Positions 52,669-61,348 of a DNA stretch of 64,000 nucleotides are shown here, piece by piece. Under the pieces are notes generated by a model. That model did not search any database. It saw only the letters and a list, made by a program, of their open reading frames with translations, and was not told where the DNA came from. The position numbers were made by a program, and so were the translations under genes. Origin of the DNA: Phragmites australis (lineage: Eukaryota; Streptophyta; Magnoliopsida; Poales; Poaceae); the NCBI RefSeq assembly GCF_958298935.1, contig NC_084924.1:3968001-4032000 (forward strand), given 5' to 3'. How positions within the stretch are numbered: the stretch's first letter is position 1; each line of letters starts with the position of its first letter.

Positions 52669-54334
52669 GAACATATCCAACGTCTCCGTCCTCTTCGGCT
52701 GCCTCGGCATCGCCTTCTAGTTGGCCGAGATGGACTACGTCGCCAAGGCACCTCCCCCTCTCCCTCCGCCCCCCTCTAGTTTCTGCTATGCTGTAGCATC
52801 GGAATCGCTCTCCTGATTTAGCTGTTTAGTGTGATTTCATCGAAGGTTTAGGTTGATCTGCTTCTTACTTGTACTTTAATGTGACAATTGAGGTGATCAC
52901 TGGAAATCATTGTTGTCTAATGCTGGGAGATTAGGACGAAATGACCTCGAACAGTTTGACTAAACTAGAATTTTTGTGTCTGAATCAGATAATCGAATTC
53001 AGAGGCTTCAGGCTGTGTTCTGTGTCTACTTTGTTTTGGCGTGATTTAATCCAATGTTTAGTTTGTTCTACTGCTTAATTGTACTTGTATGTGGTTATTG
53101 AGGTCATCACTCGTAATTAGTGTTGTCTAAGACTGGGACACTAGGACGAGTGGCCTCGAACAGATCAATTGAACCAGGGTTTTTGCATCGGAAACAGATC
53201 ATGAGATTCAGAGGCTGTGTTCTGTGTTTGTTTGTCTGAGTGGATACTCGAGGTGTTAGAACCTGATCTGCTGCACTTTCCAGTTATGACTAGACACTTG
53301 GATAATTCATTACCACAGCAGGCACAGTGTGCAATTAGTTTACTTTGGATCGGTTGGTTGGTTGATAGTGGTTGCTGTGTTGGTTTGGTTTCAGATGACA
53401 GACGTTGTGGCCATTGTAGTCTGGTTACCTATCTGTCTGATGTTTCTTGTGCTTCTCTGATCCCTTCCTCTGAACTGTTTGCAGGTTGATGATTTGCTGG
53501 AGGCATCCAAGTCGATTTCAACATTGCCCTCGATGGTTGAGTTAGACATTCAGAATGACACTGTCATGAAACCAGGGAGCCATACAAGGAATATGCTTAG
53601 AGTCAAGCGCAGGATTGATATGGTTAAGGTTCTGTTCGAGCAAATACTAGTTACAGAGTAAGTACAAGTTCCACACTAAATGTTAATTATGCTCCACTCG
53701 CGGGTACTGAAAAGTTTGTCTTGTGAACTGTTAAATTTGCTCCTCTCAGTGAATGTGATCAATTAACATTGTTTTTTCAGGGGCAACTCGCTAAGGATGC
53801 AGCATCAGTAACTTATGCTCAGGTGTTTACTCCTCACTATGGATGGGCCATAAGGAAAGCAGTTGCTGCTGGAATGAAGTCGCAGCTGTTGAAGAAACTG
53901 AATGAAGATGGTTAGTGACCATGATACGTTTCTACCTCTTTTTGAGTGACCATGATACGTTTCTACCCCAGTAAGCAACTAATTTTTATGCTGAAATGAT
54001 CACATCAATGCTATTCAGCATCCATATAAAGCACATATGTAGTTGTATGTTTGCGAGAGAGAAACTAATACACTTACGCCTATAGCTGTTTGATGTCCGT
54101 GAGTCAAAAAAAAAAGGCCATGAAACAGATTTATCAAAAGCATACTAACATATCTTAGGTTTGTCATAGTGATACTGCTTAATTTTGACCTGTGGTGATG
54201 TTGACTCTATTTATTTTTCATCTGCAGAGGAGTCAGCAAAAGTTCAAATGCAGAACTTTGTCAGATCATCAGCATCAGTAATCCTCTACGTTGAAGACCT
54301 GTTTACCTCGAGGAATTTAGGCGTACAGTGGTGA
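52669..54334 (+). pseudogene. ACD11-like glycolipid transfer protein (GLTP) pseudogene
   Basis: ACD11-type proteins move ceramide-1-phosphate and limit cell death. Exon pieces: 52669-52748 (VLFGCLGIAF-stop-LAEMDYVAK; TAG at 52718-52720; the following donor is GC, not GT), 53488-53659 (VDDLLEASKSISTLPSMVEL, then PGSHTRNMLRVKRRIDMVKV, LFEQILVTE), 53782-53911 (GNSL, then a one-base deletion, then YAQVFTPHYGWAIRKAVAAG and QLLKKLNED) and 54229-54334 (EESAKVQMQNFVRSSASVIL, YVEDLFTSRNLGVQW, stop). The N-terminus upstream of the VLFGCLG motif is absent and replaced by a hairpin. About four residues are missing after AVAAGM. Truncation, a stop and a frameshift together make this a pseudogene. Confidence 0.88.
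52831..53234. repeat. About 200-bp tandem duplication within the ACD11 pseudogene intron
   Basis: Copies at about 52831-53030 and 53041-53234 share GTGATTT, TACTTGTA, TTGAGGT-ATCACT, TGTTGTCTAA, GACCTCGAACAG or GGCCTCGAACAG, CAGATAAT/CAGATCAT and GGCTGTGTTCTGTGT in the same order. They are diverged by roughly a quarter. No coding or RNA-box feature was recognised. Confidence 0.7.
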
Positions 54335-54351
54335 ACAAAACTTACATATCT

Positions 54352-55228
54352 GGTAAAAATACGATTTTGTACAATATACGTGATCGTATTTGCTGAAATA
54401 GATAATTATTTTTTGTATTTACAATTTTAGCACATGTATTCGGGCGTACGCTGTGTCGAAAATGAATTTTTGGAACAGTGTGTTGAATACAGTTATTTTC
54501 GGCACATCGTATGTCGAATAAAAAAAAAGCGTATTTTGGCATACGATGTGCAGAATACCAACTGTATTCGGCACATCGTGTGCTGAAATACGCTTTTGCG
54601 TCACGTTGAGTCACGTCGCGTTTTACTTTTTTTTTGTTTTTTCTTTTTACTTTGTCCTTTTCGCTTTTTGCTTTCTTACATGCTGCATGTCTGTCTTCTC
54701 GTAATGTGTATGTTTTCTTGTCTGCTTGTTGAGTTTTTAAATTGCAGCGCAGAGGCGAGCAGCAGAGAGTACAACGACTTTTGCTAATTTGCGTTTGGAG
54801 CTGCAAGCAGAGGAGAGCAGAGCAGAGCAAATTAGCGTAAGCTGTTGTGCTCTCCGTTGCTCGTCTCTGCGTTGCAATTTAAAGGCTCAACGAGCAGACA
54901 CGAAAATATGGGTCATGTGGGAGAGCAGACATGCAACGTGTGGTAGAAAACAAAAAGCAAAAAGAAAAAAGTAAAAAGGAAAAAAAATAGAAAAGTAAAG
55001 CGCGATGTGACTCGACGTGACGCAAAAGTGTATTTCGGCACACGGTGTGCCGAATATAGTTGGTATTCAGCACATCGTGTGCTGAAATACGCTTTTTGTT
55101 GTATTTCGTACACGGTGTGCCAAAAATGACTTTCGGTACACCGTGTTTCGAAAATTGTAAATACGAAAAATAGTTATTTATTTCAGTAAATACGATCACA
55201 TATATTGTACAAAATCGTATTTTTTGCC
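54352..55228. mobile_element. Mutator-type foldback MITE, 877 bp, 9-bp target duplication
   Basis: Long inverted arms: the left starts GGTAAAAATACGATTTTGTA and the right, inverted, starts GGCAAAAAATACGATTTTGT. Both continue with CAATATA-GTGATCGTATTT and then repeated CGGCACACGGTGTGCCGAAA-like words for some 230-280 bp. The perfect 9-bp duplication TACATATCT (54343-54351 and 55229-55237) is the size made by Mutator-like elements. The open frames inside are not genes. It inserted just after the stop codon of the ACD11 pseudogene. Confidence 0.88.
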
Positions 55229-55237
55229 TACATATCT

Positions 55238-56390
55238 ACGTTCAATGAACTAATCAAGTCAGATATATGGTGTGTTGTGAGCTGGGCTCCACAAACTTTA
55301 TCCCGGTTTCAATGTTTGCAAGATGTAACCAAATCGATAAGCTGCGGTCTATTACTACCTAGCAAACATATGACGTCACCCTGCTCTGGAGTTGTTCGTG
55401 AATCGTGATGGGTCGTTGAGTACACAGTTTGCAAATGTGAATTCCAGTTTCATGTATGTGGCGACATCCATCATCGATGATGGGGAAATGTATCTGCCAT
55501 CTGATTGGAAATTTTATAGATCTGCTGCGTCATGTATGTTCACTTAAGATGATCTACCTTAGTAAAGGCAGAATGATAAGCGTCACCCAGCATTTGGTTC
55601 GATTTCATTTTCTAAGTGACATTTGAGGAGATTGATAGCCTTGGTATCAATATCTTGCATATATATAAGAATCATGTGATTTTAAATAAAAAGTAATTTT
55701 TGTAAAACTACACTACAATCGTTGAACTATCATAATTTTTTTCTCCTATTTCATATAGAACTACACTTATTTTACATTATTTTATTATAAAATTATTATT
55801 TTTTTATTTAATTATTATAAAATTATATTTTTTTCCTTTTATTTTTTACATCATTTTATCATAAAATTAAATTTCTGTTACTAATAGATCTAAAACTACT
55901 TTCAACGGTTTCACTTCGGGGATTCGTTCCTTTTAGTGATCCAATGTTTTCACTTCATGTTTCCCGTCATCTCTTTAAGATGAGATTCTCTCTCCTTTAC
56001 TTTTACGATTCCTCTCGAATGTAAGCTGTCGGAAATAAGAGAAAATAAAAAGAATGGAAATAGGAAAGAGAATCGAGAAGAAAACGAAATGAATGGAATA
56101 TGATTGTAGATTGTCTAATAATATTTTTTTTACGTGTCATATTTACAGAACCATTTATATCTACCAAACTTAAAACTACCACACCTTCAATTCAAGTACA
56201 GTACCATTTATATCTACCAAATACAAGCTGCCTTGTCAATACATATGATCTGCAAAAACACAACTGATCGATGTCATCTCAATCCATGTAGAAAAACAAG
56301 CAAGCACAATATTTTTTTTCTCAGCGCCTATTGCAATTGCTAAGGTATTTCGAGTAGAGTAACACAGATACCACCCCTCAACCGGACAGT
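55238..56390. other. Non-genic AT-rich spacer
   Basis: 55238-55640 is probably the former 3' flank of the ACD11 copy. 55640-56110 is strongly AT-rich, without a recognisable element. A short direct repeat (ACCATTTATATCTACCAAA) occurs at about 56151 and 56203. Confidence 0.45.
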
Positions 56391-56722
56391 TCACCAGTAA
56401 TTTCTCTGCAACGGGTCTCTCCAAATTCCATCGCTACATGCAAACTACAGAAATCACGCAATTAAACTGAATCAAACCTGAAGTACAACATGGTGCCACC
56501 AGCATCACTTGTTAAGTCAAATTTGCTCTTCTTCACATTTGAGGGGTTCCTCATCTAAAGTAATGCGAAAACTAGGACAGGCGCAAGCTACTACAACGGT
56601 CTAGATCGATCTCCAAACATTTCACGAGCAAACACGCAGATATACAGCTGAAATCAACGGCTGCGAACATCAAGCTGAAAAATAGTAAAGCAAGCCAAGA
56701 TTTTGATGGAGACTCACGCCAT
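56391..56722 (-). CDS. Candidate spliced gene for a 39-residue protein
   Basis: Three exons can be joined in phase on the minus strand: 56722-56718 (ATGGC, donor GTGAGT), 56549-56478 (acceptor ATGAG, donor GTTTGA) and 56433-56391 (acceptor TGTAG, ending TGA). The protein starts MANPSNVKKSKFDLTSDAGG and ends YFSDGIWRDPLQRNYW. The ATG has G at +4, and the DNA above it (to about 56950) is GC-richer and leader-like. I do not recognise the protein. Composition is basic at the start, with no signal peptide or membrane segment. The second donor is weak, so the third exon is the least certain part. It could also be a 5' part of a larger gene or a fragment. Confidence 0.4.
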
Positions 56723-57014
56723 GTCTCGCGCTCCAAGTACCGAACCGACTCTGCGGAGATCTGAAACAGCGAGGAAAGCTACGATCCTTAGCGAAACACC
56801 GACCAAAATAAGAGGTGGACACGAGATGAAGAAGAACTCAGCAGCGCCGCCGCACCTTGGAGCTGGGAGATCCTTTCTGGGAGCCTACGCTTCGCTGGGG
56901 TTTAGATGGAGGCTTATTCAGTGCCGCGTCTCCGCTGTTGCTTTGGGCTGAAAATGCTTGGCTTTTTCTCTACCAGGCCGCTCGCCAACGTGGTTTTTTT
57001 ATATTCTTAAATAA

Positions 57015-57016
<2 letters not shown>

Positions 57017-57074
<58 letters not shown>

Positions 57075-57075
57075 G
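57017..57075. repeat. Compound microsatellite (TA)n(CA)n
   Basis: About 22 TA dinucleotides followed by about seven CA/AC dinucleotides. Likely polymorphic in length. Confidence 0.95.
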
Positions 57076-57127
57076 TTTTGAAAAATTACAAAGCTAGACA
57101 ATCGCACTTCCAACGAATGTCAGGTTT

Positions 57128-57382
57128 AAAAATAAAAAATATTATGTTCAATGCTCTCAAAACTCAAAAACCTATTAAAATAATCATAAAAAATTCTTTA
57201 AAAAATTGTGGTCAGTGATCTTTAAATTTATCTTTTTTATTTATCATTACATAAATAATCGTTTGAGTTGAATTTTTTAAGAGAGCTAAATGATAGCACC
57301 CTCTACATCACATAATTTTTTATGATTATTTTAATAGTGTTTTTAATTTTAAGAATATTGGAACACAATATTTTTTGATTTC
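57128..57382. mobile_element. AT-rich foldback MITE, copy 2
   Basis: Inverted arms: the left (about 57140-57205) has CTCTCAAAACTCAAAAAC and TTAAAATAATCATAAAAAAT. The right (about 57318-57380) has TTTTTTATGATTATTTTAAT and TTTTAATTTTAAGAATATTG. Between them lies GTTTGAGTTGAATTTTTTAA. The same order of blocks is seen at 12705-13030, making two members of one family in the window. Ends are approximate. Confidence 0.55.
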
Positions 57383-58053
57383 TAAACCTGTCTCAGACGA
57401 TAGAAGTCTTGATTTACAATTTTGGGAACATTGGAATATAATTCTTGTTTATTATGTATCTTATTAAGATGGATTTTTTTTTCAAATTATAGATGATATA
57501 CCCGTCGATACATAGCTGTACTGATGTTTCTCTTAAAAAAAAGTTAGACAAGTGTCCCTTGATACCCCCCGCAAGGCCATTTCAATAGCCGACTCCAGTA
57601 GCCAATCAGCAAGGCAACTCTCTGTGCCTGCCTACGGCTAATGAAACACTAATCAAATCGAAATCAAATTGGCCTTTAGAAAATCCAAATTAAATCATCA
57701 AAGTTAAAGCAAGTTTAGCAGCTAATTGTTTTCTATAGAAAAAGGAAAGGATTAGAGGGCTGATTAGCATCTAATCAACCAATCCCAAGAGCAGAGCGAA
57801 TGGGCTAATCGCTATTAGAGACGAGTCTATCTCTTTTTTCTCAATAAAGAAAGTATTTATTAAAATCAAATAATTATATTAAAATAATACAATCGTAGAG
57901 CCCTCCTGATCATAGCTCTAACAGGTCGTCCCTTCCGTCACCTCAAGAGCTCACTTCCTCTCCTCCCCTCGTATATAAACCCGCCTCCCCCGTCTCCTTC
58001 CCCCATCACCCGCAGATCAAAAACCCACCCGCCTTCCTCCCTCGCGATCGGCC
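57383..58053 (+). promoter_or_regulatory. Upstream region and core promoter of root-type FNR
   Basis: A TATA box TATATAAA lies at about 57972-57979, giving a start of transcription near 58005 and a short leader before the ATG at 58054. The further upstream DNA (57383-57900) is AT-rich, with no gene recognised. Confidence 0.65.
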
Positions 58054-60867
58054 ATGGCGGCCGCTGCTGCGTCCCAGGTACGTGCGTCCCTCCCATTCGC
58101 GCGATCCCATCCACCGCTTTATTGTGGTGCTGAGTCGCTCTCGCTGTGGTGGCGCGCAGGTGGCTCTCTCGGCGCCAGTTGGCTCGGATCGCGGCGTGAG
58201 GAGTTCCGGGATCAAGGTGCGTGCCTCGATGCCGCCTGTGCTCCTTTGCGGCGTTTCTCGGGGTAATCCCTGTGCGATTTGGTGGGCTCTGGGTTGCTAG
58301 ATGAGTAGAGTAGGTAGATTGGTTCGAGCAAGGACAATTAGCGCTGCAAGATCGTGGATTAGTGTTCTTTGGATGAATAAAATAGTTATCACTTATCAGT
58401 CATGCAAAATTGACTCGTATTTAGCAATTCAAAGCTCTTGCTTTAGTAGGCTGTTGGAAGTGTTTGATCCTGAACCCGCAGAATTCTTGAATGGCGCTTA
58501 CCGTGTGCTGAATTTCACCTTTCATTATGCTCTAGGGTAACAACAATCTTAGCTTCAGCAACAAATCATGGGTCGGGGGCACATTGGCGTGGGAGAGCAA
58601 GGCAGTACGGCCCAGGCATGCGAACAAGGTGTTCTGCATGTCAGTTCAGCAGGCGAGCAAAAGCAAAGTCGCCGTCGCGCCGCTCCATTTGGAGAGTTCA
58701 AAGGAGCCACCCCTCAACACATACAAGCCAAAGGCACCTTACACGGCCACCATTGTCTCGGTGGAGAGGCTCGTAGGTCCCAAAGCTCCAGGAGAGACAT
58801 GCCATGTCGTCATTGACCATGGTGGCAATGTGCCTTACTGGGAGGGCCAAAGTTACGGTGTGATTCCTCCTGTAAGTATTTCCTGCTCTTGATCATTTCC
58901 TTTGTCTCAGATCATACATTAGTCTTCTGCTTGCTTGGTTCCCCTCATATTATCGGATAATGAACAATAAAAATGATTTGTCAATGGTGTTAAATATGTT
59001 ATATATACTATACAGTTATACAGATACAGACAGGCATACTGACGTTCTTTTCTAAACCTGCAGACATTATTTTCAGTATGACATCCACTGTACTATAGGC
59101 TTATTCAAGAAAAAAATGTCTATAGATGAAGAATGTAATAAAATGGCATCTTCTGGGAAAAAAATAGATGAAACATGAAGTACCAATATTTATTTATCTC
59201 TTTTGTTATCCATCATGTCTTCTCTTCACATCCATTCCTCTCTGAACCTTGTTTCCATCTTCATCTGTCAGGGAGAAAATCCAAAGAAGCCTGGAGCCCC
59301 ACATAATGTTCGGCTTTATTCAATTGCATCTACTAGGTATGGAGATAAATTTGATGGAAAGACCGCAACATTGTGTGTCCGCCGTGCAATTTATTATGAC
59401 CGTGAAACTGGCAAGGAAGACCCCTCAAAGAATGGTATCTGCAGTAACTTCCTATGCAACTCAAAACCTGGGGACAAGATTCAGTTGACAGGTAACTTCC
59501 AGATGGATGTAAAGGCGTTTTTACAGTGTTCTATGAGAGCCTCCTAACTCCAATAGTAGTTCTTTTGGTTAATGTACTCCCTGAATTCCACCTGTAGTAG
59601 ATAATCCATTTCTGTAGTAGATAATCCATTTCTGAATTCTTAGATTCTTTATAAGAGTATTATTACATACACTACACTGGAGATGAAAATTAAGATGTAG
59701 TAGAAATTAGAAAACCCTGCTTCCAATGCATGAAGAAACAGGAGGTTGTTTGTCACAGGTTTGCAACATTCTGATATAACCATTTGCAAAACATGAGGCT
59801 AAAACACTAGCCAGCATAACAAGCAACAGACAGATAACAACTCTTAGCAACCAAGAAGCAAAGGCCCTCTACTGTAATATGACTATGACCCTGCACCTTA
59901 TATAGCTATCTTGTCTTGTCCCTTCTCCTGCCCAATGGTTCCTCTCTGACTAAGATTTGCAGTGCCATGATTGGTTATACTTATATGATATCTTGTAAGA
60001 CTTCTGATTGCCCAATGCCCATAGTATACACCAACTAGAGCAATTATTTTTTCTTTCAGAAAAAAGAATACTTTCCTTCCTGAGTAGTTCTCATATATGA
60101 ACCCTATTTGTATAGGGTTATATTTTTTCTTGTTAGTATAACTGTTCTTTCATATTAGGTCATAGAATATGATGGATGCTCTAGCCTCAAAGCATCTCAC
60201 TATGATTTGTTCATGAGCTCAGGTCCCTCTGGCAAAATAATGCTCCTACCTGAGGATGATCCAAATGCAACCCATATCATGATTGCCACTGGCACTGGTG
60301 TTGCTCCCTTCCGTGGGTACCTACGCCGTATGTTCATGGAAGATGTCCCGAATTACAGATTTGGTGGCCTAGCCTGGCTCTTCCTTGGCGTTGCTAACTC
60401 AGACAGCCTTCTATATGATGAAGAGTTCACAAGCTATCTTAAGCAGTATCCAGACAATTTCAGGTTAGAAGACCTTATCAATCTTAACACCTTGTTTCTG
60501 TTTTTCCCTTCTTTGGAAGACAATCGCCTGGTTTCAGTTTACTGATGCTACACTTGTCCACAACTGCACTTTGTCATCGACTTATTAGATGCTGCTGTCA
60601 ACTTACGTAGAGCAGCATTCAGATTTGAGAGGGCAGCATAAATGAACTGGTTGTGTCCAGTGCATTGTTAGAATATATGACTGAGTTGTGTTGAATCTGT
60701 ATATTGAATCTGTAGGTATGATAAAGCACTCAGCAGGGAGCAGAAGAACAGGAGCGGTGGCAAGATGTACGTTCAGGACAAGATCGAGGAGTACAGCGAT
60801 GAGATTTTCAAGCTTCTGGACGGTGGCGCACACATCTACTTCTGTGGTTTGAAGGGGATGATGCCAG
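58054..60867 (+). pseudogene. Root-type ferredoxin-NADP+ reductase, coding sequence cut by a copia element
   Basis: Plastid FAD enzyme that in roots passes electrons from NADPH to ferredoxin for nitrite and sulfite assimilation. Exons 58054-58077, 58160-58216, 58536-58871, 59272-59491, 60223-60463 and 60716-60867 all join in phase: MAAAAASQ-VALSAPVGSD, then [56 protein letters not shown] (FAD site), [31 protein letters not shown] (NADP site), and [17 protein letters not shown] with YFCGLKGMM. The root isoform is recognised by [13 protein letters not shown] and [12 protein letters not shown]. At CCAG (60867) the family sequence stops and an LTR begins; the frame ends three codons later (Val-Leu-Asp-stop). 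About 36 C-terminal residues, including the terminal Tyr that stacks on FAD, are lost. Upstream exons show no decay, so the event looks recent. Confidence 0.9.
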
Positions 60868-61348
60868 TGTTAGACTGATCTCTCACTAATTAAGCCCAAC
60901 GGCTTAATTAGAACCTTGACCCGCGCCCTGATCGGGGGCGTCCAGCCCAATTTGGCTGGTGGGCCCCCGTCGCCAGCGCTATAAAAAGAGGTGGGGGGCC
61001 GGGGCGCTCGGCACGAGGTTCACCGCGCCGCTAGTCACCCCACCGACACCTAAACCCTAACCGATCTAGAGGAGGGGGCGCTGTGCCGACGGGAAGCTCC
61101 ACCTGGCCCTCTGCGTCACGCCCTGGACTACGTGCGCCTACGTCACCATCGTCGGACGCCGGCGAGCCCTTCTGCCCCGACCGTCGCTGCCCTAGCGCAG
61201 AGCTCCACCGACGAAGCAGAGATGGCGGGTTCTAGCAACCCTACTCCAACCACTGGAGTCTCAGGTATGAACCCATCCATCTCCCCCCTCTCTCCCTTCT
61301 ACTCTCGGTAGTGCGGTCATCGGGTTGTTGAAGATGAACATTACATAG
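60868..61348 (+). mobile_element. 5' LTR of Ty1/copia retrotransposon
   Basis: The LTR begins TGTTAGACTG at 60868, directly after the broken FNR exon, and ends near 61348 (CTATCA), just before the primer-binding-type sequence TGGCATCAGAGCC (61350-61362), complementary to the initiator tRNA-Met 3' end. A TATA box TATAAAA lies at 60980-60986. The GCCAG before the LTR is the likely 5-bp target duplication; its partner is outside the window. The exact LTR 3' end is inferred from the primer site. Confidence 0.8.

Noticed and set aside
54342..55199. Several open frames (54342-54830, 54879-55199)
   Set aside because: They lie within the inverted arms of the Mutator-type foldback element and read its terminal repeats.
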